NCBI GenBank assembly: GCA_946811695.1
Contig: OX328126.1
Span: forward strand, 2,940,771 to 3,004,770
Reading direction: 5' to 3'
Length of the DNA: 64,000 bases
DNA from: Gonocerus acuteangulatus
Lineage: Eukaryota; Arthropoda; Insecta; Hemiptera; Coreidae
The notes below the pieces were generated by a model, which did no database searches, was not told the origin of the DNA, and was given only the letters and a program-made list of their open reading frames with translations. Position numbers and translations under genes: made by a program. This document shows, one piece after another, positions 11,605 to 22,910 of this stretch (position 1 is its first letter; each line of letters starts with the position of its first letter).

Positions 11605-11759
11605 TGGAGCGTCGAGGACACCATGAACGAGATAGGTGTCCAAGAGATAGAAAAAATGAAGTGAGGAAATCGAAATTAATTAGTATTCATAAAGAAATTC
11701 AGGAAAAAGAAGATGCTGAAGAAGAAGCCCCGGAAATAATCCCTTCTGGGAAGGTTTGA
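11605..11759 (+). other. Short acidic/basic open segment, possible exon fragment
   Basis: Reads through a charged peptide rich in Arg/Lys, then Glu (QEKEDAEEEAPEII), with a stop at 11757-11759. A GGGAAG|GTTTGA string at its end could be a weak splice donor. No clear acceptor precedes it because the frame continues back into the inverted-repeat element. I do not recognise the peptide. Confidence 0.2.
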
Positions 11760-12580
11760 AGAGCGAACTAACATAAGATTTCACGGTAGTTGGTTAGTTT
11801 GAGGTTTGGAACTGTTCGTGCGTTACATCATCGAGCTCCTAGATTCTTTCATCAGCTAGTCTGGATGGAGAAGAAACTAACCAGTTAGTTGTTGCTATAG
11901 TTAAACCTCACTATAGCAATCAGGCACTAGGTTTTTATTCTCTAGTCATTTAGAATGTAGGATCATCTCGTCCTTCCTCATGTTTAAACGATGATTTATC
12001 GCATACAGTCTCTGCATCTTAACTCTGTTATTAAACTCGTATTAGTGTTAATTATTGATCTTGTATGTAAACAAGGTCTGAGAGAATTGGTAACTAACCA
12101 TTATATCTCTCTTTTTATATTCCTCCTACAGATGACGACACTGCCTTGAGTAATCTATTATCAGAATTTATAGTAGTCACTTTTTACTGGCAGTATCATT
12201 AATAAATCAAGTTGATTTTTTTTAAAAAATAATTCATAGTTTTTAAATGTTTAATTTTAGAAAAATTATCATAGCATATTGTGTTTCGTAACCACTCGTT
12301 CCGGTCTCAGAATTTGAACTGAAATGAACACATTTATATTCTAAGGAATAATTGTCCATCTTGGAAAATATCATATCCAGTTAGGTTAGGATTTTATTAT
12401 AATTACAATTTAATATTTTTAATCTGGCAAGCAGGAGGTATACAAGCAGGAGGTATACAAGCAGGAGGTATACAAGTAAGCATATCCTTCAGACTTGTTA
12501 TTGAAGAATTTGCTTAAGACCTATAAAAAAAAGAATAAAAAATTAATTTCGTTTAGATCCTTAGGCTCAAATTCAGGAAC
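11760..12580. other. Non-coding stretch with a 15-bp triplet repeat
   Basis: No gene seen. At 12431-12475 a 15-bp unit GCAGGAGGTATACAA is repeated three times. The rest is AT-rich sequence of unknown origin. Confidence 0.55.
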
Positions 12581-12582
12581 AT

Positions 12583-13504
12583 ATATGTGCTTTAGGTCCC
12601 CCCGACAAACCTATGTAATGTACAGTATATGTGCTTTAGGTCGCCCCGACAAACCTATGTAATGTACAGTATATGTGCTTTAGGTCGCCCCGACAAACCT
12701 ATGTAATGTACAGCATATGTGCTTTAGGTCCCCCCGACAAACCTATGTAATGTACAGTATATGTGCTTTAGGTCGCCCCGACAAACCTATGTAATGTACA
12801 GTATATGTGCTTTAGGTCGCCCCGACAAACCTATGTAATGTACAGTATATGTGCTTTAGGTCCCCCCGACAAACCTATGTAATGTACAGTATATGTGCTT
12901 TAGGTCCCCCCGACAAACCTATGTAATGTACAGTATATGTGCTTTAGGTCGCCCCGACAAACCTATGTAATGTACAGTATATGTGCTTTAGGTCGCCCCG
13001 ACAAACCTATGTAATGTACAGTATATGTGCTTTAGGTCCCCCCGACAAACCTATGTAATGTACAGTATATGTGCTTTAGGTCGCCCCGACAAACCTATGT
13101 AATGTACAGTATATGTGCTTTAGGTCGCCCCGACAAACCTATGTAATGTACAGCATATGTGCTTTAGGTCGCCCCGACAAACCTATGTAATGTACAGTAT
13201 ATGTGTTTTAGGTCCCCCCGACAAACCTATGTAATGTACAGTATATGTGCTTTAGGTCGCCCCGACAAACCTATGTAATGTACAGTATATGTGCTTTAGG
13301 TCCCCCCGACAAACCTATGTAATGAACAGTATATGTGCTTTAGGTCCCCCCGACAAACCTATGTAATGTACAGTATATGTGCTTTAGGTCGCCCCGACAA
13401 ACCTATGTAATGTACAGTATATGTGCTTTAGGTCCCCCCGACAAACCTATGTAATGTACAGTATATGTGCTTTAGGTCGCCCCGACAAACCTATGTAATG
13501 TACT
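12583..13504. repeat. 44-bp minisatellite, 21 copies, two unit types
   Basis: The unit contains GTGCTTTAGGTCSCCCCGAC and AAACCTATGTAATGTACAG. A single C/G site divides units into two types. Left to right I read C G G C G G C C G G C G G G C G C C G C G. Its reverse complement is a segment of family D (26690-27190), and the flank at 13505-13655 continues into family D sequence, so the array grew inside a family D copy. Confidence 0.93.
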
Positions 13505-13660
13505 GAACTGTAGAACATTACAGTACAACTGTAAGCCTTCTTTTTCGTACATGCCCACCGCGCATGGGCGAACGCCAGCGGACACTTTTTTGTAACACTT
13601 TTTGTAACGTTTTTTTTCAGTTTAGTCATCGCTTAAGCATATTTATGCTAACAATTAAAA
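13505..13660 (-). repeat. Family D flank
   Basis: Contains CATGCCCACCGCGCATGGGCG, GTAACACTTTTT, and the palindrome-like AAGCATATTTATGCT. All recur in reverse orientation at 26685-26760. This is the part of the family D copy left outside the 44-bp array. Confidence 0.65.
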
Positions 13661-13770
13661 TAAATATGTCAAGGGGATTTTTAAGTTTCTCTTCTAAATA
13701 GTTCCAACTTGTAAGGAACATTAAGAAGGATTTCATTGCCTATAGAAAGGTACTTAAACACTAACTATTA

Positions 13771-14379
13771 AACAGAACAGAACCTCCCTGGATAGAATAG
13801 AACTGGCAATAACCTAACTGTATCTCTGTAACCTATCGATTCACCTGAAGAGGTTTAAACAGAACAGAACCTCCCTGGATAGAATAGAACTGGCAATAAC
13901 CTAACTGTATCTCTGTAACCTATCGATTCACCTGAAGAGGTTTAAACAGAACAGAACCTCCCTGGATAAAATAGAACTGGCAATAACCCAACTGTGTCTC
14001 TGTAACCTATGGATACAGCTGAAGAGGTTTAAACAGAACAGAACCTCCCTGGATAAAATAGAACTGGCAATAACCCAACTGTGTCTCTGTAACCTATGGA
14101 TACACCTGAAGAGGTTTAAACAGAACAGAACCTCCCTGGATAAAATAGAACTGGCAATAACCCAACTGTGTCTCTGTAACCTATGGATACACCTGAAGAG
14201 GTTTAAACAGAACAGAACCTCCCTGGATAAAATAGAACTGGCAATAACCTAACTGTATCTCTGTAACCTATGGATACACCTGAAGAGGTTTAAACAGAAC
14301 AGAACCTCCCTGGATAAAATAGAACTGGCAATAACCTAACTGTATCTCTGTAACCTATGGATACACCTGAAGAGGTTTA
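13771..14379. repeat. 87-bp tandem array, 7 copies
   Basis: The unit contains AACAGAACAGAACCTCCCTG and CACCTGAAGAGGTTTA. Variants (GATAGAATAG versus GATAAAATAG, CTATCGATTC versus CTATGGATAC) run in blocks along the array. No persistent ORF. Confidence 0.92.
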
Positions 14380-14682
14380 AACAGGAGAGGAAACACGCTC
14401 CTATCAGTACAAAGAAAAAACAAATAGAAAAGTTCACAAACTGAATTTTCTTTGTATTTTAAAGATTAGGTCTGTCTAGGTCATTCCATCGCTATTTTTT
14501 TTTTTTTTGTTTTTTTTTTATAGTGTTACAACCCAAAGGGGTCATCAAACACAGATATTTGTGAATAATTTGTTAGACATATTTAATTTTAAAGTAGCAG
14601 GGACTGAGATAACAGAAAGAGGAGCAGGCCGAATCCCCTCGGCGGAACAAGGACGCTACTCTCCTATATTTCATGATTTTCC

Positions 14683-15005
14683 TGCCTGTTCCAATCATCG
14701 AAGCCCTGAAAGGAGCTGTGGTCGCACCCTGGTGCCGGAGGGCGAGCAAACATCGCTATTTCCTTCCTGTTCCTATCATCGAAGCCCTGAAAGGAGCTGT
14801 GGTCGCACCCTGGTGCCGGAGGGCGAGCAAACATCGCTATTTCCTTCCTGTTCCTATCATCGAAGCCCTGAAAGGAGCTGTGGTCGCACCCTGGTGCCGG
14901 AGGGCGAGCAAACATCGCTATTTCCTTCCTGTTCCTATCATCGAAGCCCTGAAAGGAGCTGTGGTCGCACCCTGGTGCCGGAGGGCGAGCAAACATCGCT
15001 ATTTA
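14683..15005. repeat. 81-bp tandem array, 4 copies
   Basis: The unit contains GAAGCCCTGAAAGGAGCTGT and GTGCCGGAGGGCGAGC, GC-richer than its surroundings. At 27 codons per unit several frames remain open on both strands (14507-15010 and 14673-15059 forward, 14664-14996 reverse). The overlapping frames argue against any single one being a gene. Confidence 0.9.
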
Positions 15006-15751
15006 GGTGATGTCATCCTGAAAAGGTTTTTTTTTTTAGGTTTTTCCAAATTTGCATGAATAATACTACAAGACGCGAATCATATAAAGAACCGATCATT
15101 ATTATGAATCCGGTCCCTAGTAATAATAATAAATCCTAAAAGTGTCAATATTATCTAACATATTTCGTTCTATTCTTCCATAGGTTGTTGTGTTGTAGAA
15201 AGGCAGATCTAAGTTTCGAATGGATGTTCGCCCTCTTGGCGGTGTTTGTTCTAACATGGGATAATGATATACACCTGACCCCGACGATTTAAGCCCCCAC
15301 AAGAGGCGAACAGACTAGGATATGTGGCTGTCTACTTGCGGGTGTCTCGCCACAAGCCAGATCCACATCTGATCCGTCACATTTGTTCTACCACAAACGT
15401 GACGTCCATTCGGATTGTAAGAATTCCTCTGTCGGCAGACCTCACTCAAGGGACCTCACTTCCCTCATTCTCTACTCCTTTCAAGTCAAAACTATAGAAG
15501 ATTTGTCCTTGTTAGTCATTCTATTCTTGTTGTTTTTGTTCTTTTGGAATATTTCAAACCTTCAGGATAAGAAATTATACTTGTTACTGTCTGTTAAGTC
15601 GGCATTGTTCCATCTCTCCCCAACAGACAAGCTATAAATAGTCTATAGATCAGGACGTTAGATGGGTAGTAAAGTTTATTGCGGAAAACTACAAAGATGT
15701 CGTCCGAATATCTATTTACTAACAAATTACAAAGAAATTGAATGAATGAAA
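15006..15751. other. Non-coding spacer
   Basis: About 750 bp with only short frames that I do not recognise. The right end near 15740 leads into a LINE-tail-derived array. Confidence 0.4.
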
Positions 15752-17023
15752 AAACCCACTTTATTCTGGGACATTTTAGTCCCTTAAGAATAACTACCAA
15801 ATCCAAACCCACTTTATTCTGGGACATTTTAGTCCCTTAAGAATAACTACCAAATCCAAACCCACTTTATTCTGGGACATTTTAGTCCCTTAAGAATAAC
15901 TACCAAATCCAAACCCACTTTATTCTGGGACATTTTAGTCCCTTAAGAATAACTACCAAATCCAAACCCACTTTATTCTGGGACATTTTAGTCCCTTAAG
16001 AATAACTACCAAATCCAAACCCACTTTATTCTGGGACATTTTAGTCCCTTAAGAATAACTACCAAATCCAAACCCACTTTATTCTGGGACATTTTAGTCC
16101 CTTAAGAATAACTACCAAATCCAAACCCACTTTATTCTGGGACATTTTAGTCCCTTAAGATTAACTACCAAATCCAAACCCACTTTATTCTGGGACATTT
16201 TAGTCCCTTAAGAATAACTACCAAATCCAAACCCACTTTATTCTGGGACATTTTAGTCCCTTAAGAATAACTACCAAATCCAAACCCACTTTATTCTGGG
16301 ACATTTTAGTCCCTTAAGAATAACTACCAAATCCAAACCCACTTTATTCTGGGACATTTTAGTCCCTTAAGAATAACTACCAAATCCAAACCCACTTTAT
16401 TCTGGGACATTTTAGTCCCTTAAGAATAACTACCAAATCCAAACCCACTTTATTCTGGGACATTTTAGTCCCTTAAGAATAACTACCAAATCCAAACCCA
16501 CTTTATTCTGGGACATTTTAGTCCCTTAAGAATAACTACCAAATCCAAACCCACTTTATTCTGGGACATTTTAGTCCCTTAAGAATAACTACCAAATCCA
16601 AACCCACTTTATTCTGGGACATTTTAGTCCCTTAAGAATAACTACCAAATCCAAACCCACTTTATTCTGGGACATTTTAGTCCCTTAAGAATAACTACCA
16701 AATCCAAACCCACTTTATTCTGGGACATTTTAGTCCCTTAAGAATAACTACCAAATCCAAACCCACTTTATTCTGGGACATTTTAGTCCCTTAAGAATAA
16801 CTACCAAATCCAAACCCACTTTATTCTGGGACATTTTAGTCCCTTAAGAATAACTACCAAATCCAAACCCACTTTATTCTGGGACATTTTAGTCCCTTAA
16901 GAATAACTACCAAATCCAAACCCACTTTATTCTGGGACATTTTAGTCCCTTAAGAATAACTACCAAATCCAAACCCACTTTATTCTGGGACATTTTAGTC
17001 CCTTAAGAATAACTACCAAATCC
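15752..17023. repeat. 53-bp tandem array, 24 copies, with hairpin in each unit
   Basis: The unit includes CCCACTTTATTCTGGGACAT and TTTAGTCCCTTAAGAATAAC. Exactly 24 units fit, with one seen variant (AAGATTAAC). GGGAC-ATTTTA-GTCCC forms a small stem-loop in each unit. The reverse complement resembles the 3' untranslated end of the CR1-like LINE fragment at 32225-32740 (GGGACATTTATCCCAGAATA), which suggests the array is an amplified LINE tail. Confidence 0.93.
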
Positions 17024-17366
17024 AAAGAACAGATCAAAATATAACTTTACAAAAGCGCGAATAATAAAATTACAAAAATTAACTAATAAAATAATGAAAT
17101 GTTTCAGGTTTTTAAGATCATAAGGAACGACTTTAGAGGGACTGTAGAATATGAGAGTGAGGAAGGATTTCAGAAATCATGAAAGTATATAATGCGGGAA
17201 GTAGACAAACATACAAAAAATATAACTAAGAAAGATATGTATATAAAACAAAACAAATATCGATAAAAAACACTAAATAAATTGCTGGCGAGTTTCCACT
17301 CATCAGAGAAGTTTTGAAAAATGTCTTCATATCTTCAGCGATCCTAAGTACTTAACACTGAAACTG
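17024..17366. other. AT-rich spacer
   Basis: No gene or structured repeat recognised before the next microsatellite. Confidence 0.4.
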
Positions 17367-17368
17367 CA

Positions 17369-17451
<83 letters not shown>
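17367..17451. repeat. (TC)n(TA)n microsatellite
   Basis: About 12 CT dinucleotides followed by about 29 TA dinucleotides. Confidence 0.95.
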
Positions 17452-17455
<4 letters not shown>

Positions 17456-17514
17456 CATTATGAGTATTTACGTAATAACAAAAAAGAAACTAAGTACTAT
17501 TTTTAATGTCCTAT

Positions 17515-18068
17515 GCAAAGTACATCCAAAATATTTTTCCAATTTTCTCGACAACGGTTAAAGCTATCGCCTTAAAAATGGTTTCATTCGTTTTCATAGG
17601 GAATACTGCAGAGTATAAGAGTTATTTACATGTAAATTTTCTTATTTATATACTGGAACGTGAAATACATCCTCCTACTGGAAGCAATAAAAAAATAACA
17701 AGAAATAAAAACAGACAAAAAGAACCGTTTAAATAAACGAAATCAATTATCGTTTATCAAACTTCTAAGTTTTATGCACTACTTCTCCGATTGACATGGC
17801 TTAATCAAAACTTTCTTTAGAACCTTTTTTGTAGAGCATTTAGTAAGCTTTCGAATGGTTACCTTCCGCTTACCATATTCTCAACCGTTTTCGAGATATT
17901 AATGAAAGTATACGAAGTTCCCAAAACTTTTCATGTCTGTAAATAAAATATTTTATTCTAACCCTTCCTTATCTCCAAACGTAACCAAAATTTCAACATA
18001 TTAGTTTTAATGATATTTGAACATGCAAAAAATGTTTCAACTGAATCCCATGATTCTAAGTACCCAAA
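17515..18068 (+). repeat. Family R fragments in rearranged order
   Basis: The block with CAACGGTTAAAGCTATCGCC (normally internal-right) comes first at 17520-17610. Then come blocks normally further left (ACAGACAAAAAGAACCG, AAGCTTTCGAATGG, GAGATATTAATGAAAG), ending CATGATTCTAAGTACCC. It abuts the next full family R copy at 18072. This is a scrambled or twice-inserted copy. Confidence 0.55.
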
Positions 18069-18317
18069 CCAAAAAGTCCGACTCGCAGGAACTGCCTCAT
18101 CTTAGCGCGGTTCCGTTCTTATCCCTAGTGTAATTTCGAAAGATTAAAATAGAAGCAGTTATTATTTTGTTGAGAGGAGATCGTTGACCGTTGATGATCC
18201 AAGGTAGGGATTGTCCGGGTTAGGTCACTGCTACTTAATAATACATACCCCATATGTGTATGTATGTGGGCATATAGATGTACATATGTGTGCGTGTATA
18301 TGTGTATGTGTATATGC

Positions 18318-18319
<2 letters not shown>

Positions 18320-18397
<78 letters not shown>
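18320..18397. repeat. (TA)n microsatellite
   Basis: Two TA tracts separated by a few bases, just upstream of the hammerhead-like motif. Confidence 0.9.
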
Positions 18398-18399
<2 letters not shown>

Positions 18400-18458
18400 A
18401 GGTATATTTACATAGATATGTGCATATATTAGTGTTAAATATGTCCTACTTGTATTTA

Positions 18459-18500
18459 CAGCCCTGATGAAGGCTTGAAGTTCAAGCCGAAACGTCGGCA
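18459..18500 (+). ncRNA. Hammerhead ribozyme motif (Penelope-type, minimal stem III)
   Basis: The conserved core is present in the right order. CTGATGA lies at 18464-18470. Stem II is GGCTTGAA paired with TTCAAGCC (18472-18488). GAAA lies at 18489-18492, followed by CGTC with predicted cleavage after C18496. GCC just before the core can pair with GGC just after the cleavage site as the start of stem I. There is no room for a normal stem III: ACGT is self-complementary, as in minimal hammerheads of Penelope-like retroelements that are thought to act as dimers. A nearby stretch (18500-18545) reads as an A-rich retroelement-like flank. Core and covariation are seen; activity is inferred. Confidence 0.6.
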
Positions 18501-19951
18501 CAATAAAACCATTTTTACGATAAAATGTAGTTTTATTAAGTAGCAGTGACCGAACCCTGACAGTTATATTTCGGTTCCACCAGTCTTGAAAGGTAGGATT
18601 TACAATCTTACCTGGAAGGGTCGGCAACACTAGAAACCGTCCCGCTAGTTACAAGGTCTTGGAATCTTGGAACTCTATATTTCTAACAATAAATTGTTTT
18701 TGTTATTTTACTTAACCTGTTTTATTTTCGAATACATTATCCAACTATAAGCAATTAAAAAATAACAAGGAATAAAATACAGACAAAAAGAACACTTCGA
18801 ATAAGCGAAATCAATTACTTTAAAGCTTTAAGCTCTTATTTCTCCGATTGACATCGCCTGATCAAAACTTTCATTAGAACCTTTTATGTAGAGCATTTAA
18901 TAAGCTTTCTAATGGTATTCTTCCGTTTACCAAAATTCTCAACAGTTTTCGAGATATTAATGAAAGTTCCCAAAATTTATATTATTTCTAGCAACAGAAA
19001 ATTGGCCTCATTTTTCATATCCTGTTTTACACACAAAATTTTCGCAACATAAGAAATTACAAAAATAAAAAGCAATAAAAAACGAAGGGAAAGAGACAAA
19101 AATTACAACAAGAACGACAAAAACCCGTTCATAAGAACAAAACAGACGTATTTGAAGTTTTAAGCACTTATTTCTCCGATTGACATAACCTAATCAAAAA
19201 TAGTTTTAGAATCTTTTTTGTAGAGAATTTAGTAAGCTTTCAAATAGTTTCTATCCACTTACCACGATTTCCCAACCGTGTTCGAGATATTAATGAAAGT
19301 ATACGAACTTCCCAAAACTTTTCATGTCTGTTCATAAAATATTTTATTCTAACCCTTCCTTAACTCCAAGCGTAACATAACTTTCAACATATTAGTTTTA
19401 ATGAAAGTAGAACATGCAGATAAAGTTTCAACTGAATCCCGTAATTCTAAGTACCCAAACCAAAAACGGTATTCAAAAACTATTTTTCCAATTTTCGCGA
19501 AAACGGTTAAAGCGATCGCCTTCAAAATGGCTTCATTCGTTTTCCTAGCCCAGGAATCATATAAAACGAGTACTTACAAGCTTATGAACTCAAAAACGTA
19601 AGCGTTACGATTTTTTTTGCGCGAATTTCGCCCCAAACGCCATCTTCCAGTAGGCGGATTTTGCTGGTTAACGAACTTGACCTTTCAAATTGGACGAAGG
19701 ATTTTTGTACCAAATTTCATCAAAATCGGACCATTCGTCTTCTATCTAGAGAGCGAACAGACAAATATATATATATATTTATAAATAAATATATACATAT
19801 ATATATATATACAAATTTGAACCACCGTTATTTTCGGTCTCTAGGGGTTCTGAAACGCGAAATTTTCTAGTCGGCACTTCCGGATTGTTTCATTGTATCA
19901 ACCCTATAAGCGGGGTTCCTCCCTATGGGGGAGGGAGGAACCGCGCTAAAA

Positions 19952-20235
19952 CGTTATTCAATAACTATTTTTCCAATTTTCTCGAAAGCGGTTAAAGCTA
20001 TCGCCTTAAAAATGGTTTCATTCGTTTTCCTAGGCCAAGAAGCCTATAAAACGAGTACTTGCAAGCATATGAAGTAAGCGGAACGATTTTTTCGCGCGAC
20101 ATTCGCTCCAAAAACCATGTTCCGGTGGGCGGATTCTGCTGGTTAACGAACTTGACCTTTCAAATTAGACGAAAGATTTTTGTACGAAATTTCAACGAAA
20201 TCAGACCATTCGTCTGGGACCTAGAGAGCGAACAG

Positions 20236-20298
<63 letters not shown>

Positions 20299-20455
20299 TA
20301 TATATATATATATATATATATAGATACAAATGTGAACCACCGTTATTTCCGGTCTCTAGGGGTACTGAAACGCAAAATTTTCTAGTCGGCAGTTCCGGAT
20401 TGTTTCATGAGATCAACCTTATAAGCGGGGTTCCTCCCTATGGAGGGAGGGAGGA
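19952..20455 (+). mobile_element. Family R element, truncated at both ends
   Basis: Begins at an internal block (ACGTTATTCAATAACTATTT) immediately after the previous copy and ends at GGAGGGAGGGAGGAA without the final CCGCGCTAA. It includes GGTTAACGAACTTGACC and a TA tract. The arrangement looks like a partial tandem dimer of the family. Confidence 0.6.
20239..20330. repeat. (TA)n microsatellite interrupted by AAATAAATA
   Basis: Occupies the same internal position as in the other family R copies. Confidence 0.95.
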
Positions 20456-20884
20456 ATTAAATAGACTTTAATAGAAAACTAATCCGTCCACATAAGAGGC
20501 TTGACATAAGAGAATACAAGGTTTTCCTAGCTAAATGACTGACAGCCCGTGCTATAGATAAGGCTACAGTAGCCAGAGCTAGCAGCTAGCTGTAATTCTG
20601 CTATTAAAGGATAGGCGGATGCTGTACTGCATTCTTATCTCCTATCCGTCTTGTCACAGCTATTTCACAAACATATCTATTCTACTCTCTATACTTGTTA
20701 CTTAATGATACTACATTCCACACTCAGCTCTGTCTAGCTTCGACAAATACTAGTGGTTCTTACTTGTTCGAGAAAAGGGGTCATTAGGAATTGCCTGCTG
20801 GTTTTGGGATGTTTGCCGTTTTTCCCTTTCAGCTCTTTCCGAAGCAATGTACACCTACTAGATACCGAAAATGACCCCCGTTCA

Positions 20885-20889
<5 letters not shown>
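20456..20889. other. Spacer without recognised gene
   Basis: Includes GCTAGCAGCTAGC and ordinary mixed sequence. The short frame at 20753-21085 reads into the CA repeat and is not credible. Confidence 0.4.
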
Positions 20890-20921
<32 letters not shown>

Positions 20922-20941
20922 ACACACACACACACACACAT
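20890..20941. repeat. (CA)n microsatellite
   Basis: About 25 CA dinucleotides with one interruption, directly upstream of the mariner element. Confidence 0.95.
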
Positions 20942-20946
20942 TTATA

Positions 20947-21995
20947 CAGGGTCTGTCCGGAATGTAACAGGACTGATTTTTTCCACCGCGACTGTACTTC
21001 GGAGCGCGTGTGCGCCGACTGGATTCGGTTGTATCGGTACCTAGCTAACGAACGAGGGGTTGGTCAGTTGTCTCTGAGCATCTGAAGAGTCGCTTTTTCG
21101 TGCGACGAGTTTTTGTGAGTGGTAAAACCGAAAATGCAGCGTTCGGTAAATCTGCGACAGAGACGTTTGATATGATGAAGCAGGCTTACCCAGATAATAC
21201 TTTAGCAAGAAGTGGTGTGTTTCAGTGGCACAAGGCCTTTTCGGAGAGCCGGGAAGAGATCGCGGATGAAGACAGTGCTGGAAGACCTTCGACTTCGACA
21301 AACACCGACAATGTGAGTCCTGGACAAACCGTCAACTCCAAGTTCTACGTGGAAGTGCTCAAGAGACTCAGACGAAGGGTCAATCGTGTCCGAAAAGACA
21401 TCACAGCCGACTGGAACGCCCCGACTCACACATCCTGTCTCGTAACCAGCTACCAAGCCTGGCAGGCATCCCAAAGCTTCCCCAGCCGCCCTACAGCCCA
21501 GATGTGGCCCGGACTTCTTTTCGTTTCCTCGCCAGAAAATACCGACGAAAGGAAAGCATTTTAAGAAGACAGAGGGGATCCAAGCAGCTTGTACCGCGGC
21601 TCTAAAGGCTATTTCGGAGAATGCCTACCGTGAAGCCTTCAATGCTTGGAAATCGCGCTGGCAGCGCTGTATCTACACTTAAAGTACCTAACTCGAGGAT
21701 TCCAGCTAGCAGAGCATCTACTGAGTCAGGAGGAAGATATCCTCTATATATGAACTCATCCCTTCCTCTTCCATCAGTTGTCTCCTCGCCTCTCAATAGT
21801 CATGACCTTTAAACTGTAAGTATTATTGTACTTTTGTTTGTGTTCTCATACCAATCAAGTTTTTTTGGGTCAATCGCAAGTGTGAGTATTTAGCTGACGC
21901 AGGAGGAGCTTATTTTGAAAGTTTTTAAAAAATCGTAAACTTTGGATCAATAATTTTTTTTTATTGACTCAGTCCTATTACTTTCCGGATAGACC

Positions 21996-21998
<3 letters not shown>
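20947..21998 (+). mobile_element. Internally deleted mariner element with intact ends
   Basis: The 30-bp terminal inverted repeats (20947-20976 and 21969-21998) match at about 27 of 30 positions. The left starts CAGGGTCTGTCCGGAA and the right ends GGATAGACCCTG. TA dinucleotides flank both, the target duplication of Tc1/mariner. The interior holds a broken transposase and an unrelated insertion of roughly 215 bp (about 21675-21890) just before the last codons. Such an element could only be moved in trans. Confidence 0.85.
21106..21675 (+). pseudogene. Mariner transposase remnant (HTH kept, catalytic core deleted)
   Basis: The N-terminal part reads as the first helix-turn-helix of mariner transposases (MMKQAYPDNTLARSGVFQWH, then DEDSAGRPSTS). 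After TDNV the sequence jumps to a later block (PGQTVNSKFYVEVLKRLRRR), so the region with the first catalytic Asp is gone. The second Asp neighbourhood is damaged: APTHTS remains but the preceding residues are missing. The third (PPYSPDVA) appears in another frame near 21480-21520, and the C-terminal WKSRWQRC block is in a further frame near 21650. A terminal GGAYFE motif lies beyond the insertion at about 21895-21925. A full protein would be near 345 residues. No functional product is possible. Confidence 0.85.

Positions 21999-22047
<49 letters not shown>
21999..22047. repeat. (TA)n microsatellite at the mariner target
   Basis: About 24 TA dinucleotides begin at the right target-site duplication of the mariner copy. 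The element may have inserted into a pre-existing TA tract. Confidence 0.93.
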
Positions 22048-22048
<1 letters not shown>

Positions 22049-22742
22049 CAGTATTTATATAATCGTATTTAAATAACAGAAAATCGCTAAAATAGTTAGT
22101 TTATTAGAGTTTAGGGCAGAGAACATGTTCTTTATCACGAGATGAACGCTAAAGATTTGAATGTCACAAGAAAATCAAATGAATTATTTTATCTCCTTTT
22201 TCACTTTTTTGAGCTTGATTTTTTGAGTTGTTAGTTAATTTTTTTTTTATTACTTTATTTAACTGTTTATAACAATACCACCAACTGTCAAATGAGTTAC
22301 CCGACAACGTTGTGGTATTTAAAAAACATATAAATACTTTGAGAAGTAAGTAAATGATCTTACTCATTGATTCATTCATAGAGATTATCTAGAACTGGAT
22401 CATCATTCAACTTCATCATTCGAGATCGAATTATTAATATTGATAATTCCTTTTCCATAGCACCGATAACTGCCTCATTTGAGGCTTAAATACTCAAAAG
22501 ATTGAATGAAATATCATTTATTCCAATATGAAGATTTAATGAAGCGTAAAGAATGATAATTGGTTTGTGTGTATTGCTGGTTTTTCTATCCTCCCATCTG
22601 ATAAGTACGTTCACTGGTTTTTATTTCAAGTCGAGAGATGGCTATCTATGAACTTGCAGACCTCGGCAGCTCTGCGGGTTAGCAGCACTGCCTATTTCAG
22701 GCGTTACTCTCTAGTCTACATATCTGTTGATTTTATTGCGGA
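22048..22742. other. AT-rich spacer
   Basis: No gene supported. Short frames here lack any recognisable motif. Confidence 0.45.
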
Positions 22743-22885
22743 TCCTCCCTCCCTCCATAGGGAGGTAACCCGCTTATAAGGTTGACCTCATGACGCAATA
22801 AAGAGTGCTGACTAGAATATATCACGTTTCACAACCCATAGATCACAAATATAACAATGGTTCAAATTTCTGTTTGTTTGTGTGT
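22743..22885 (-). repeat. Family R right-end fragment
   Basis: The reverse strand matches the family R right arm: CCTCCATAGGGAGG, ACCCGCTTATAAGGTTGACC, CATGACGCAAT, then GGTTCAAATTT and a GT-rich tract. It is truncated and partly fused to the next MITE. Confidence 0.6.
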
Positions 22886-22910
22886 GTATACATATCTATA
22901 TCTAGATATC

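Larger units (their letters stand above)
18072..19951 (+). mobile_element. Family R element carrying a nested insertion with a hammerhead motif
   Basis: Left end AAAAAGTCCGACTCGCAGG with TTAGCGCGG at 18102; right end GGAACCGCGCTAA at 19937-19949. Relative to other copies it holds extra sequence at about 18230-18600: (TA)n tracts and the hammerhead-like segment. Internal blocks such as TTGTCTTT, CCAACTATAAGCAATT and TATTTCTCCGATTGACAT occur twice (18735-18960 and 19080-19300), so part of the interior is duplicated. Confidence 0.6.

Noticed and set aside
14507..15010. 167-codon ORF with repeated SYHRSPERSCGRTLVPEGE
   Set aside because: Created by an 81-bp (27-codon) array that is also open in another forward frame and on the reverse strand.
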